Below, piece by piece: positions 8,565 through 18,681 of a stretch of 64,000 bases of DNA. The notes under the pieces were generated by a model, which was not told the origin of the DNA, ran no database searches, and saw nothing but the letters and a program-made list of their open reading frames with translations. The first letter of the stretch is position 1. Each line of letters opens with the position of its first letter. The position numbers and the translations under genes are program-made. Origin of the DNA: Marisediminitalea lipolytica (GTDB lineage Bacteria; Pseudomonadota; Gammaproteobacteria; Enterobacterales; Alteromonadaceae); assembly GCF_001758465.1 (NCBI RefSeq), contig NZ_MJIC01000001.1, forward strand, positions 106,101 to 170,100. The letters are read 5' to 3'.

Positions 8565-9506
8565 ATGGTTGCCTCTACAAAGTCAGTTACCTATACGCAA
8601 TTTCGTTATTTTGTCGCTCTGGCCAGGGAGCTGAGTTATCGGCGCGCGGCCCAGGTTTTGGGCATTAGTCAGCCAACACTTACCTCACAAATCAATGTGT
8701 TAGAAAAAAGCCTGGGTATTGCACTGTTTGAGCGTTCGCGCAGTGGCACACTGCTTTCACCAGAAGGCCGGTCGCTGTTGCCCCATGCCGAAGATGTTTT
8801 GCAGGCGTCTATTCGCTTTGAGGAAAAAGCCCGTGATATCGCCGGTGGCAACCAAACCACTTATCGTTTGGGCGTACCGCCAACGCTGGGGCCGTACCTT
8901 TTGCCCTATATTTTGCCGCAGCTTCACAAACGCTATGCTAAATTGCGTTTCTATGTTCGCGAGGCGGCGCCTACCCAGCTGGTTCAGGGACTGTTTGACG
9001 GGCACTTTGACATCATTATTTCCCCGGGCTCCCAGGATTCATCGCAACTGGTAGCCAGCAAGCTGTTTGTTGAACCTTTAAAGTTTGTGGTGCCAAGCGA
9101 TCATGCTTTATCCGGCTTGCGGTATATCGAACCTGAACAAATTCACGGTGAGACCGTACTGACACTGGAAGAAGCTCACCATTTTCACCATCAGGTTCAC
9201 GAATTGTGCTTAAAAATTGGTGCTCAGGTTACCCGTGACTACGAAGGCACCAGTCTGGATACGCTACGGCAAATGGTGGTAATGGGTATGGGCGTTGCTT
9301 TTTTACCTGGTTTGTACGTGCATTCTGAATTACATCAGCCGGATGAACTGCACGTGTGTGAGCTCAAGGATACTCCTATCGAGCGTCAGCATAGTCTGGT
9401 GTGGCGTAATACGGCGCCGGGTCGGGTTTTCTTCCGCGAACTGGGTAACGAAATCCGCCGGATTTTGTCAGATACGCTGGGGCATGCGGTTAAAGTAGAC
9501 TCCTGA
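8565..9506 (+). CDS. LysR family transcriptional regulator beside the carbonic anhydrase operons
   Basis: The 313-residue protein has an N-terminal winged helix-turn-helix (about residues 10-70, with RRAAQVLGISQPTLTSQI) and a substrate-binding domain resembling OxyR/CynR-type regulators. It is divergent from the carbonic anhydrase-SulP operon. The shared T-N11-A element in front of both operons makes it the likely regulator of bicarbonate uptake and hydration, possibly sensing inorganic carbon. The function is inferred from context; the family assignment is firm. Confidence 0.9.
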   Translation: MVASTKSVTYTQFRYFVALARELSYRRAAQVLGISQPTLTSQINVLEKSLGIALFERSRSGTLLSPEGRSLLPHAEDVLQASIRFEEKARDIAGGNQTTYRLGVPPTLGPYLLPYILPQLHKRYAKLRFYVREAAPTQLVQGLFDGHFDIIISPGSQDSSQLVASKLFVEPLKFVVPSDHALSGLRYIEPEQIHGETVLTLEEAHHFHHQVHELCLKIGAQVTRDYEGTSLDTLRQMVVMGMGVAFLPGLYVHSELHQPDELHVCELKDTPIERQHSLVWRNTAPGRVFFRELGNEIRRILSDTLGHAVKVDS

Positions 9507-9637
9507 TAAGGCCTGATGGCTGATGGGGAGTTTGGTAAAACGTACAAAAAACAGGCTTAAGCATCGCTCGTAACGCAAAGTTAGTATAAAATTCATGAAG
9601 TCGTCATAAAAGTTTCATGAATTGGTGTGTTTGAGCA

Positions 9638-10273
9638 ATGCATTTTAAGCGTTGGCTGGAATTAATCAGCCTGTTTATTTTTCTTCCGCTGCTGTTTTGG
9701 GTAGGTGTGCAACACTTTGGCCCTTACCTGCTGGTATTGCTGGCCGGGGTAGGCGGTATGTGCCTGTGGCTGCTCATGTCTGACCAATCCTTCAAGCGAT
9801 TTCGGCTGTGGAACTGGCAGCAGGGCAAACCACATCTGCTTGCTTCATTTAAACTGTTTGTGCCCTGGGCGCTGGCAACGGCGGCCGTGGTGTACTGGTT
9901 TTTACCCGAGTCTTTTCTCGACTGGCCGGCTCAGCAAACGTCGCTGTGGCTGCTAACACTGCTGCTGTATCCCTTGTTCTCGGTGATCCCACAAGAAATT
10001 ATCTACCGCACATTTTTCTTTCACCGGTATAAATCGATTTTACCCTCCCACTCAATGCGTTTGGGGGCCAGTACGTTTTTGTTTGGTTTTGCCCATGCTA
10101 TTTACGGTAACTGGCTGGCGGTCGGTCTCTCTGCCATTGGTGGTGCCATGTTTGGTTTGCGTTACCTGCAAAGCCGTTCAACAGTGGTAGTGGTGATTGA
10201 GCACTCTGTCTGGGGCTGCTTTTTATTTACTATTGGCCTTGGCTCTTACCTGTCTTTACAACACGCGGTTTAA
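9638..10273 (+). CDS. CPBP family intramembrane protein (type II CAAX protease-like)
   Basis: This 211-residue protein has about six membrane segments. The CPBP motifs are visible: PQEIIYR in place of EExxxR, FAHAIYGNW as FxxxH, and EHSVWG near the C-terminus. The first glutamate of the EE pair is Gln here, a variant I recall in related proteins but which could affect activity. CPBP proteins are glutamyl intramembrane proteases or inactive relatives. No operon partner is obvious; the next gene is convergent, two bases away. Confidence 0.75.
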   Translation: MHFKRWLELISLFIFLPLLFWVGVQHFGPYLLVLLAGVGGMCLWLLMSDQSFKRFRLWNWQQGKPHLLASFKLFVPWALATAAVVYWFLPESFLDWPAQQTSLWLLTLLLYPLFSVIPQEIIYRTFFFHRYKSILPSHSMRLGASTFLFGFAHAIYGNWLAVGLSAIGGAMFGLRYLQSRSTVVVVIEHSVWGCFLFTIGLGSYLSLQHAV

Positions 10274-10274
10274 C

Positions 10275-11309
10275 TTACCCCCGGGGCGCAGTGGGTGACA
10301 GATGACAGCGAGATAAAAAGCGCTGCCATAATTTTACGTGTGCCTGAACTGCCTGCTGATACGAGACAAAATACGCTTGTTGCTGTTGCATAAATTTTCT
10401 GAAAGGTTGGGGTAACGAGGCGGCGTTTTGCCAGCTGGACAGCAGCGCTTCAAATTGATAATTAAAGTCGTTTATGCGGCCGCCCACTGGCTGAATACGC
10501 TCAATAAAAAACAAATAAAAAACGTTACGCAGTATATTTGCCTGTTCAGAAGCGCTGCCGTCAGGGCAGGCTACCGCTGCCAGTGCCGGGTCGAGCTGCT
10601 GGGTCAGATCCGGCAGTACCGTTGCCAGGTATTGCTGTGCTTGCCAGACCGATGCAGGCAAACGGGTGACACCAATGGCCTGAAGCGTAACTTCGAGGTT
10701 TTCAATACGCGCTGAAGGCGTGGCAGCATCGCTTAGTTGTTTAAACAAGGCCAGCTGACCGGCGATATCGATTTGCTCACCATATAGTAAATCAGCTCTG
10801 GGGCGGTTGAATGCGGCTCTGGTTTCGTCACTTAAAAGCAGCATGTTTGCCCAGTGTAAAGGGTAGGCCTGTTGTTTCAGTGAGTGCCAGGCGTTAAGTG
10901 TTGCCAGCAATTCCTGGTGGTCTTCATCCTTTTTGCTGCGGACAAAATTCATACAGTCTGTCAGGGCGGCGAGTAAGTGTTGTTCATATATCAGCCGCTG
11001 GGAGAGATGTTGTACCTTGCCCAGTGCCGTGTTGCGCTGGGCAACTACATTGCCTAGTTCGCACTGTTGCAACTGATAAAAGCGGGTGAGATTCATTTCC
11101 ACGCTCGCGGGCTCAGCGTATAAGGATTCCCGCGCGGGATACTGGAGTGTGGGAAGTGGTTGCTCTGGTTGTACGGAAGTATCCAGAACCCGGGCTAATC
11201 GCGCCGCGTATTCGTTTACATCATCATTAATTCCGGGCGCTGAGCAGCCTGAGAGAAGCAATAGCAGCCAGACTGACACGGTTGCTTTTCGCCAGCAGAA
11301 ATCCCGCAA
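10275..11309 (-). CDS. DUF3080 family lipoprotein
   Basis: The 344-residue protein begins with a lipoprotein signal peptide ending in LLLLSGCSA, so it should be lipid-anchored in the envelope. The rest is mostly helical and opens with NEYAARLARVLDTS, which resembles DUF3080 proteins of gammaproteobacteria. Function is unknown. It lies ten bases downstream of the fructosamine-kinase-like gene on the same strand and is probably cotranscribed with it. Confidence 0.75.
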   Translation of the reverse strand: MRDFCWRKATVSVWLLLLLSGCSAPGINDDVNEYAARLARVLDTSVQPEQPLPTLQYPARESLYAEPASVEMNLTRFYQLQQCELGNVVAQRNTALGKVQHLSQRLIYEQHLLAALTDCMNFVRSKKDEDHQELLATLNAWHSLKQQAYPLHWANMLLLSDETRAAFNRPRADLLYGEQIDIAGQLALFKQLSDAATPSARIENLEVTLQAIGVTRLPASVWQAQQYLATVLPDLTQQLDPALAAVACPDGSASEQANILRNVFYLFFIERIQPVGGRINDFNYQFEALLSSWQNAASLPQPFRKFMQQQQAYFVSYQQAVQAHVKLWQRFLSRCHLSPTAPRG

Positions 11310-11318
11310 AAAACGCTC

Positions 11319-12206
11319 CTATAACAGCTGTTGATTAAGTTGAATGATATCGTCCTGCGCAGCTTGCAGGTAATGACCACCAAATAATACGGCATGATTA
11401 AGGATATGGTAAAGCTGATAAAGTTTGCGCCGTTGAGGATAATCCTCGTGCAGCGGCCAGATGGCATTGTAACCCTGATAAAACGCCTCAGGTAAACGCC
11501 CAAAGAGCTCTGTCATAGCAATGTCGGTTTCTCTGTCACCATAGTAAACCGCGGGGTCAAACACCACGGGTTGTTGATGACTAAAACCCACATTGCCGCT
11601 CCATAAATCGCCATGTAACAGCGATGGCTGTGGTTGGTGTGGTTTTAAAAACTGATAGATTTGCGTGGTGCAGACATCAATGTTGCACCACACATGGCCT
11701 TCGTGGGCGAGTTGCTCAAGCATGACACCAATCCGGCTCTCAGCAAAAAATGTTGCCCAACAGGAGGTAGTGGTATTGATTTGTGGTGAACGACCAATAA
11801 AGTTATCCCGGGGCCAGCCATAGAATTCGCCAGCCGTGGTTTTATGTAAGTGAGCTATCTTTTTGCCACAGGTATGCCAGTCTTCGTTAACGGTCTGCGA
11901 CAGCTTAAGGTATTGTAAAACCAGATATTCATAATGTTTGTGGTTTTCTTCCACAACGCCATGGCAAATCACCTTGGGGGTATGGATACAAGCACTTACA
12001 GCAAGCGCCTTTAAGCCATCGGCTTCTGCATCCAGTTCGGTGTTGAGCGGACTATTTATCTGCCGGTATTTGACAAAATAACGCCGGCTGTCGTCACGGA
12101 TCACCGCGCACTGATGGGTGTCACCGCCGGGTACAGGTTGTCGGTTCTGACAGACAAATAAATGACCGGAATGTTCACTGATTTGCTCGCTGATAAATTG
12201 CCACAT
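11319..12206 (-). CDS. Fructosamine kinase family protein
   Basis: The 295-residue protein belongs to the aminoglycoside phosphotransferase/fructosamine kinase fold. It shows the catalytic loop LLHGDLWSGNVGF and the metal-binding VVFDPAVYYGDRE. Members phosphorylate ketoamines or related sugar adducts on proteins, giving deglycation, or an unknown small metabolite. The length fits the family. It appears to be the first gene of a two-gene operon with the DUF3080 lipoprotein. Confidence 0.88.
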   Translation of the reverse strand: MWQFISEQISEHSGHLFVCQNRQPVPGGDTHQCAVIRDDSRRYFVKYRQINSPLNTELDAEADGLKALAVSACIHTPKVICHGVVEENHKHYEYLVLQYLKLSQTVNEDWHTCGKKIAHLHKTTAGEFYGWPRDNFIGRSPQINTTTSCWATFFAESRIGVMLEQLAHEGHVWCNIDVCTTQIYQFLKPHQPQPSLLHGDLWSGNVGFSHQQPVVFDPAVYYGDRETDIAMTELFGRLPEAFYQGYNAIWPLHEDYPQRRKLYQLYHILNHAVLFGGHYLQAAQDDIIQLNQQLL

Positions 12207-12412
12207 GTTCGCAGGTGTGTTGGTGCTTTTTTTGAGTATGGAATAAATTTTGGCCTTTGCCAGTTCAAATAACGCCGGTAACCGGATTTACCACGACATT
12301 CACCCTGATGTTATGCCTGCCAGATAGGTTAGTTAAATCAGAGTGCTTGATTTATGGTGGATTTTTGTTCTTATAATGGCATTACTATTATAACAATTCG
12401 TTGTTTTTTCTT

Positions 12413-13882
12413 ATGGCGCTTTCTACCAGGCAAGTCGGACTGGGGCTGGGACCAGTCGTTTTTTTGGGTATTCTGTTGGGCTTCAGCCCGGATAATTTAA
12501 GTCAGCAGGGCGTTGCCGTGCTGGCAGTTACGCTGTGGGTGGCTATCTGGTGGATCACCGAAGCGATCCCCATTAGCGTTACAGCTTTGCTGCCCATTGT
12601 GTTGCTGCCCTTATTCGGTGGCGTAAAAATCGGTGATGTCACGGCATCTTATGGTCACAAATATATATTTTTGTACATGGGCGGCTTTATTCTGGCCATT
12701 GCCATAGAGCGCTGGAACCTGCACCGGCGCATTGCACTTAATATAATTTATCTTGTGGGCAACAACGTGCCGCGGATTATTCTGGGCTTTATGCTGTCTA
12801 CCGCGTTTCTTTCCATGTGGATCTCCAATACGGCTACTACGGTGATGATGCTGCCCATTGGTGTGGCGGTGGCCAGCCAGTTTTTGGGGCATTCGGCCAT
12901 TGATGTGAAAGAGGGGGAACGATTCAGTAAGGCGCTCATGCTGGCGATCGCCTATTCGGCGTCGATTGGCGGTATGGCTACCCTGATTGGTACGCCGCCT
13001 AATCTGGTGCTGGCCGGCATTCTGCAGCAAATCTATGGCATCGATATTAGTTTTGCCACCTGGTTTATGTTTGGCTTTCCCATAAGTGTGGTGTTACTGA
13101 CCATTTGCTGGGTGTATTTAACCCGCTTCGCCTTTGCCTGTCAGGGCAGTCAGTTTCCCGGCGGACGGCAAGAAATCGCTCGTCTTCGCGCTGAGCTGGG
13201 GTCAATGAGCTATGAAGAAAAAGTGGTTCTGACGGTGTTTGTTGGTACGGCTTTCTTATGGGTATTCCGCTCTTATCTGCAAAACTTTGTACCACAGTTG
13301 GATGACACCATTATCGCAATTAGTGCGGCGTCGGTACTGTTTATGCTGTCTTCTAAAGACCGCAAGCAACCCATTATGACCTGGGAAGAAGCGGTCAGAA
13401 TGCCCTGGGGAACCATTGTGCTGTTTGGTGGCGGCATCGCTATTGCCGGTGGATTTCAAAAATCCGGGCTGGCGAGCTGGATCGGTCAGCATCTGGTCTT
13501 GCTGGAGGCCTTACCCTTGTTCCTGCTGGTGGCTATTTTGATAGCGGCGGTGAATTTCCTGACCGAAATTACCTCAAACCTTGCCACCACCACTGTGCTG
13601 TTACCAATATTAGCGCCTATGGCACTGGCGCTGGATGTGCACCCTTATACGCTGATGGTGGCTGTGACGGTAGCGGCCTCCTGTGCTTACATGTTGCCTG
13701 TGGCTACACCACCCAATGCCATAGTCTTTGGCTCCGGTTATCTTAAAATCGCGGATATGTTCAAAACCGGGATATGGATGAACTTTATCTCTATAATTTT
13801 GTTAACGCTGGCGGTGTACTTTTTATTGCCAGCCTTATGGGGATTTGAGCTTAACGTGTTTCCGGCGGAATTTAAGTCGTAA
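12413..13882 (+). CDS. SLC13/DASS family sodium-dicarboxylate/sulfate-type transporter
   Basis: The protein of about 489 residues has some 11-12 membrane helices. DASS features are visible: the first SNT-type motif at WISNTATTVMML, GTPPNLVLAG, and a second set, EITSNLATTTVLLP and VATPPNAIVFGSG. These bind substrate carboxylates and sodium. Substrate is likely a C4-dicarboxylate, citrate or sulfate. A TTG start at 12401 is possible in frame, but the ATG at 12413 is preferred although neither has a strong Shine-Dalgarno. It is divergent from the kinase gene. Confidence 0.9.
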   Translation: MALSTRQVGLGLGPVVFLGILLGFSPDNLSQQGVAVLAVTLWVAIWWITEAIPISVTALLPIVLLPLFGGVKIGDVTASYGHKYIFLYMGGFILAIAIERWNLHRRIALNIIYLVGNNVPRIILGFMLSTAFLSMWISNTATTVMMLPIGVAVASQFLGHSAIDVKEGERFSKALMLAIAYSASIGGMATLIGTPPNLVLAGILQQIYGIDISFATWFMFGFPISVVLLTICWVYLTRFAFACQGSQFPGGRQEIARLRAELGSMSYEEKVVLTVFVGTAFLWVFRSYLQNFVPQLDDTIIAISAASVLFMLSSKDRKQPIMTWEEAVRMPWGTIVLFGGGIAIAGGFQKSGLASWIGQHLVLLEALPLFLLVAILIAAVNFLTEITSNLATTTVLLPILAPMALALDVHPYTLMVAVTVAASCAYMLPVATPPNAIVFGSGYLKIADMFKTGIWMNFISIILLTLAVYFLLPALWGFELNVFPAEFKS

Positions 13883-14032
13883 GCCGGGCTCATTGCTGGC
13901 CATGCGGGTTGAACTAAAACGTGATACGAAACCTTCTGGGTGAAATACACAAGAGGGTTTTCTAATTGCTGATGTACGCTGTATACTCCGCGGTTTCGTT
14001 ACTTGTTTGTCGTCGCGTTTTAAGGATCCGGA

Positions 14033-14779
14033 ATGAGCGCAGAAAACACCAAGCGCCTCAATAAATACATCAGCGATACGGGCTTTTGCTCGCGTCGCGA
14101 AGCCGATAAGCTCATTGAGCAACAACGCGTTACCATTAATGACAAAAAGCCCGAGTTAGGTACCAAAGTGGCACCAACCGACAAAGTCAGAGTGGACGGC
14201 AAGCTGATTGGCGCAGTGGCTGCCGATAAGTCGGACAGAGTGTATCTGGTGTACAACAAACCCATCGGTATTACCTGCACGACCGAACGTCATGTAAAAG
14301 GCAATATTATTGATGCGATTGGCCATAAGGAACGTATTTTTCCGATTGGTCGTCTCGATAAACCATCAGAAGGATTAATTTTCCTGACCAGTGATGGTGA
14401 CATTGTTAATAAAATTCTGCGCGCTGAAAATGCCCATGACAAAGAGTATGAAGTCACGGTAAATCAACCCATCAGCGAACGCTTTTTACAAAAAATGGCA
14501 AGAGGGGTACCGATATTAGGGACGGTGACCAAACCCTGTAAGGTCTCTGCCCGTGGCAAGTTTAAGTTTACCATCATTCTTACTCAGGGCCTGAATCGTC
14601 AAATTCGCCGGATGTGTGAGTTTTTAGGCTACGAAGTCACCAAACTTAAACGTACCCGTATTATGCACATTGAGCTGGGTAATCTTAAGCCTGGTCAATG
14701 GCGCACGATGACGGCGATGGAGTTAAAAACGCTGAATCAGGCGGTCAAAGGGTCGCGTAAAACCGCGAGCAGGCCATAG
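14033..14779 (+). CDS. rluF: 23S rRNA pseudouridine(2604) synthase RluF
   Basis: The 248-residue enzyme has an N-terminal S4 RNA-binding domain (about 6-55; RLNKYISDTGFCSRREADKL) and a RsuA/RluB-type catalytic domain with the catalytic Asp in GRLDKPSEGL. The later NRQIRRMCEFLGYEV motif fits RluF better than RluB/RluE. It isomerises uridine in 23S rRNA helix 74 during ribosome assembly. It lies upstream of thrS on the same strand, but with a 244-base gap. Confidence 0.88.
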   Translation: MSAENTKRLNKYISDTGFCSRREADKLIEQQRVTINDKKPELGTKVAPTDKVRVDGKLIGAVAADKSDRVYLVYNKPIGITCTTERHVKGNIIDAIGHKERIFPIGRLDKPSEGLIFLTSDGDIVNKILRAENAHDKEYEVTVNQPISERFLQKMARGVPILGTVTKPCKVSARGKFKFTIILTQGLNRQIRRMCEFLGYEVTKLKRTRIMHIELGNLKPGQWRTMTAMELKTLNQAVKGSRKTASRP

Positions 14780-14984
14780 CTGTCGGGTAAAACCGCAGAT
14801 TTAACAGTCAGTTTAAGACAATTTGCGCTGAATCGCTGGTTTTCCGGTCGATCGATAAATTCAGTCATTGCATGTGACGTTTCACGGGTTATAATCCGAG
14901 CCAAACTCGTGCTCCTCGCAGCACCTGAGCATTCTCAACAATAGTGAGATGGTCACGCATTTTCTCATTTTAGACGTTAACACA

Positions 14985-15010
14985 AGTGGCACAGAGTAGG
15001 TGTCACCACT
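14985..15010 (+). promoter_or_regulatory. Possible hairpin in the thrS leader
   Basis: AGTGGCAC and GTGTCACCACT can pair just upstream of the thrS ribosome binding site (15011-15018). In Escherichia coli, ThrRS represses its own translation by binding tRNA-like hairpins in this place. The similarity here is only positional and structural, so this is a weak call. Confidence 0.3.
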
Positions 15011-15023
15011 GTAAGGATATTTC

Positions 15024-16940
15024 ATGCCTGTTATTACTCTTCCTGACGGAAGCAAGCGCTCTTTCGATAACCCTGTTTCAGTTTTAGATGTGGCCAATGA
15101 TATTGGTCCTGGTCTGGCCAAAGCCACTATAGCTGGTCGCGTAAACGGCGAGCGTGTTGATGCGTGCGACGTCATTGATTCAGACGCTGCGTTAGAAATC
15201 ATTACTGCCAAAGACGAAGACGGACTTGAGATTATCCGTCACAGCTGTGCTCACCTGATTGGTCATGCGATCAAACAGTTATGGCCAGATGCGAAAATGG
15301 CGATCGGTCCTACTATCGACAATGGTTTCTACTACGATGTTGATATGGAGCACAGCCTGACTCAGGAAGACCTGCAGAAGCTTGAAAAGCGCATGCTGGA
15401 GCTGGCTAAGACCAACTATGACGTAGTTAAGAAAACCGTCAGCTGGCAAGAAGCGCGCGATACCTTCGTAGAGCGTCACGAGTCATACAAAATTGAAATC
15501 CTGGATGAGAATATCAAACAGGATGATAAGCCGGGACTGTATCACCACGAAGAATACGTGGATATGTGTCGTGGCCCTCACGTACCTAACATGAAGTTTT
15601 GTCACCACTTTAAATTAATGAAAGTGGCCGGGGCTTACTGGCGTGGTAACAGCGACAACAAAATGCTGCAACGTATTTACGGTACCGCCTGGGCCGATAA
15701 GAAGCAGCTCAAGGCTTATCTGACGCGCTTGGAAGAAGCCGAAAAGCGTGACCACCGTAAAATTGGTAAAACGCTGGACCTGTTCCATTGGCAGGAAGAA
15801 GCGCCGGGTATGGTGTTCTGGCACAACGATGGCTGGACAATTTACACCGAGCTGGAAAAATTTGTGCGTAACATGCTGCGCAAATACGCCTACGACGAAG
15901 TAAAAGGCCCATTAATGATGGACCGCGTGCTGTGGGAAAAATCCGGTCACTGGGACAAGTACGCTGAAAACATGTTCACCACCGAATCTGAAAAGCGTGA
16001 ATATGCCATTAAGCCAATGAACTGCCCGGGCCACGTGCAAATCTTTAACCAGGGTCTGAAGTCCTACCGTGATCTGCCGCTGCGTATGGCCGAGTTTGGT
16101 TGCTGTCACCGTAACGAGCCATCGGGTGCCTTACACGGCCTGATGCGGGTTCGGGGCTTTACCCAGGACGATGCGCATATCTTCTGTACTGAAGAGCAGA
16201 TGCTGGATGAAGTGTGCGCGTGTATCGACATGATTTACGATGCCTACCGCACCTTTGGCTTTGAAAAAATCGAAGTGAAACTGTCTACCCGTCCGGAAAA
16301 ACGCGTAGGTAGCGATGAGATTTGGGATAAAGCCGAAAAAGCCCTGGCTGATGCACTGCACAGCAAGGATATCGAATTTAAATATCTGCCGGGTGAGGGC
16401 GCGTTCTACGGGCCTAAAATCGAATTTACCCTGTACGACTGCTTAGATCGTGCATGGCAGTGTGGTACGGTTCAGGCTGACTTCTCTATGCCGGGCCGTT
16501 TAGGTTCATCTTACGTCGCTGAAGACGGCGAGCGTCGTGTACCGGTGATGATTCACCGTGCGGTACTGGGCTCACTTGAGCGCTTTATCGGCATCCTGAC
16601 CGAAGAATATGCTGGCTTCTTCCCGTTATGGTTGGCGCCCAAGCAAATGGTGGTGATGAATATTACCGATAATCAGGCCGAATATGCTCAACAAGTAGTC
16701 GATTCGCTACAGGCGCAGGGCTTCAGAGCGAAGACCGACTTGAGAAATGAGAAGATTGGTTTTAAAATTCGGGAACATACGCTGAAACGCGTACCTTATA
16801 TGCTGGTGGTTGGCGATAAAGAAATGGAAGCAGGTATGGTTGCTGTTCGTTCACGTCGTGGCGAAGATTTAGGCAGTATGCCGGTAGCAGACTTTATTGC
16901 CCTGGCAAATGAAGAAATCGCTGGAAAAATCATCAAATAA
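15024..16940 (+). CDS. thrS: Threonyl-tRNA synthetase
   Basis: The 638-residue class II synthetase has the usual order: TGS domain (1-60; [10 protein letters not shown]), editing domain with the HxxxH motif in [10 protein letters not shown], catalytic core with motif 2 around [18 protein letters not shown] and motif 3, and a C-terminal anticodon-binding domain (about 535-638). It charges tRNA-Thr. It heads the thrS-infC-rpmI-rplT cluster conserved in gammaproteobacteria. The ATG has AAGGATAT upstream. Confidence 0.98.
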   Translation: MPVITLPDGSKRSFDNPVSVLDVANDIGPGLAKATIAGRVNGERVDACDVIDSDAALEIITAKDEDGLEIIRHSCAHLIGHAIKQLWPDAKMAIGPTIDNGFYYDVDMEHSLTQEDLQKLEKRMLELAKTNYDVVKKTVSWQEARDTFVERHESYKIEILDENIKQDDKPGLYHHEEYVDMCRGPHVPNMKFCHHFKLMKVAGAYWRGNSDNKMLQRIYGTAWADKKQLKAYLTRLEEAEKRDHRKIGKTLDLFHWQEEAPGMVFWHNDGWTIYTELEKFVRNMLRKYAYDEVKGPLMMDRVLWEKSGHWDKYAENMFTTESEKREYAIKPMNCPGHVQIFNQGLKSYRDLPLRMAEFGCCHRNEPSGALHGLMRVRGFTQDDAHIFCTEEQMLDEVCACIDMIYDAYRTFGFEKIEVKLSTRPEKRVGSDEIWDKAEKALADALHSKDIEFKYLPGEGAFYGPKIEFTLYDCLDRAWQCGTVQADFSMPGRLGSSYVAEDGERRVPVMIHRAVLGSLERFIGILTEEYAGFFPLWLAPKQMVVMNITDNQAEYAQQVVDSLQAQGFRAKTDLRNEKIGFKIREHTLKRVPYMLVVGDKEMEAGMVAVRSRRGEDLGSMPVADFIALANEEIAGKIIK

Positions 16941-17072
16941 CGGTATACTCGCGCATCTAATTATGCAGCGTGGCTCTCGTTGTATTATGCTAATAAGCAA
17001 GTGTCTGATTCCTTGGCGAATTTTTGAAAGCAGGGAATCAGGTAAAGATTAAAGTAGTTGGAGGAATAGCAC

Positions 17073-17615
17073 ATTAAAGGCGCTAACAACAATAAGGCTC
17101 AGGGTGATAAAGCCCGGATTAACGATGAAATTACTGCAAGAGAAGTGCGCTTAATTGGCGCAGATGGAAGCCAGGTAGGCGTTGTTTCGATTAGCGAAGC
17201 AATCAGCACTGCTGAAGCAGCAAGTTTAGATCTTGTTGAAATTAGTCCGAACGCTGAGCCGCCAGTCTGTAAAGTTATGGACTACGGCAAGTTCCTCTTC
17301 GAAAAATCGAAGGCTCAAAAAGAGCAAAAGAAAAAACAGAAGCAAATTCAGGTCAAGGAGATTAAATTTCGCCCTGGCACTGATGAAGGCGATTACCAGG
17401 TAAAACTGCGCAACCTGCGTCGCTTTCTGGAAGGTGGCGATAAAGCCAAAGTTACGATCCGTTTCCGCGGACGTGAAATGGCTCACCAAGAGATCGGTAT
17501 CGAACTGCTGGAACGTGTAAGAACGGACCTGGAGGACGTTGCCAACTGCGAGTCTTTCCCTAAACGGGTTGAGGGTCGTCAGATGATCATGGTGCTCGCC
17601 CCACTTAAGAAGTAG
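17073..17615 (+). CDS. infC: Translation initiation factor IF-3, with ATT start codon
   Basis: IF-3 keeps 30S subunits free and checks start codons. The conserved protein begins at ATT (17073-17075), preceded by GGAGG at 17060-17064 with eight bases between. From there it reads 180 residues: [18 protein letters not shown], then the family core [10 protein letters not shown] and [11 protein letters not shown] start at the GTG at 17145 would delete the N-terminal segment and lacks a Shine-Dalgarno. A rare ATT start is the known basis of IF-3 autoregulation in Escherichia coli, and the same control is likely here. Confidence 0.96.
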   Translation: MKGANNNKAQGDKARINDEITAREVRLIGADGSQVGVVSISEAISTAEAASLDLVEISPNAEPPVCKVMDYGKFLFEKSKAQKEQKKKQKQIQVKEIKFRPGTDEGDYQVKLRNLRRFLEGGDKAKVTIRFRGREMAHQEIGIELLERVRTDLEDVANCESFPKRVEGRQMIMVLAPLKK

Positions 17616-17737
17616 TAGTGGTTTTATAAAGTTTTTGGGAATCTGCACCCCAAAACACCCTGCTGCAAATATTAACTGGCTATAAAGGTGACTGCACACC
17701 AATGATTAGCCAACCTTAACAATGCGGAGTTTTAGCA

Positions 17738-17935
17738 ATGCCTAAAATGAAAACTGTTAGTGGTGCTGCCAAACGTTTCAAGAAAACGGGCTCAGGCCGC
17801 TTTAAAAGCAAACAGTCTCACTTACGTCACATTCTGACTAAGAAGAGCTCTAAACGTAAACGTCACCTGCGTGGCAAAAAACTGGTTCATGACTCTGATA
17901 CTAAATTAGTACAGCGCATGCTGCCTTACGTTTAA
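17738..17935 (+). CDS. rpmI: 50S ribosomal protein L35
   Basis: The 65-residue basic protein matches L35 along its full length ([20 protein letters not shown] at the start, RMLPYV at the end). It follows infC by 122 bases. In Escherichia coli this leader holds the L20 translational operator; I did not resolve an equivalent fold here. The ATG has GCGGAG upstream. It is cotranscribed with rplT, 16 bases downstream. Confidence 0.98.
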   Translation: MPKMKTVSGAAKRFKKTGSGRFKSKQSHLRHILTKKSSKRKRHLRGKKLVHDSDTKLVQRMLPYV

Positions 17936-17951
17936 TCGAGGAGACTGAATA

Positions 17952-18308
17952 ATGGCAAGAGTAAAACGCGGCACTATTGCACGTGCACGTCACAAAAAAG
18001 TTTTAAAACAAGCTAAAGGTTATTACGGTGCTCGTTCACGCGTTTATCGCGTAGCGGTACAGGCTGTAACTAAAGCTGGTCAATATGCTTACCGTGACCG
18101 TCGTCAACGTAAACGTCAATTCCGTCAACTGTGGATTGCACGTATTAACGCTGCGGCTCGTCAAAACGGTATGTCATACAGCCGTTTCATCAACGGTCTG
18201 AAGAAAGCGTCTGTCGAAATCGATCGTAAGATCCTTGCTGACATCGCAGTTCATGACAAAGCGGCTTTCAGCGCATTAGTCGACGCGGCTAAAGGCGCAT
18301 TAGCTTAA
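17952..18308 (+). CDS. rplT: 50S ribosomal protein L20
   Basis: The 118-residue protein matches L20 throughout, with the basic N-terminal extension ([18 protein letters not shown]) and the globular C-terminus. It binds 23S rRNA early in assembly and in Escherichia coli represses rpmI-rplT translation. The start has CGAGGAGA upstream. A strong terminator follows at 18340. Confidence 0.98.
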   Translation: MARVKRGTIARARHKKVLKQAKGYYGARSRVYRVAVQAVTKAGQYAYRDRRQRKRQFRQLWIARINAAARQNGMSYSRFINGLKKASVEIDRKILADIAVHDKAAFSALVDAAKGALA

Positions 18309-18339
18309 TTATTAACTAATTAAGTTTAAGTTCTTTCGG

Positions 18340-18369
18340 AAAACGGCGAGCAGGATGCTCGCCGTTTTT
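18340..18369 (+). terminator. Terminator of the thrS-infC-rpmI-rplT cluster
   Basis: AAAACGGCGAGC and GCTCGCCGTTTT form a 12-base-pair stem with an AGGAT loop, followed by a T-run. It lies 32 bases after the rplT stop. Confidence 0.92.
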
Positions 18370-18567
18370 CGTTTCTGCCTGTTTATTTTTTACCAACCGC
18401 CAGTCTTGCTGAATGGGCAAACTGCTATGCGGGTTGGTATTAGGGCCTGCAAGTTTCCTTTGCTGCACTCAACCTGCTGAACACCGTTAGTCTGTAACCT
18501 CAGGCGCCTATGCGCTGCCGCAATATTCTTTACCTTTTCATACACTTTACATAAAAGCTTCATTGAT

Positions 18568-18585
18568 ATGTCATGTAGCTGTAAC
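18568..18585 (+). promoter_or_regulatory. Candidate Pho box upstream of the PhoX-like gene
   Basis: ATGTCATGTAGCTGTAAC resembles the PhoB consensus of two CTGTCAT-type halves spaced 11 bases apart; about 14 of 18 positions agree. It sits about 97 bases before the start of a PhoX-like gene, a typical Pho regulon member. The rest of the 373-base gap between rplT and this gene holds the cluster terminator and nothing else I recognise. Confidence 0.4.
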
Positions 18586-18681
18586 CGCGTTTTCACAACT
18601 GTTGTTCAAGCTACCCGCGCAATTAAATCAAGGTATAACAGTGAGTTGTTGTACTGCAGAACACACAAGTTGGAAACATAA

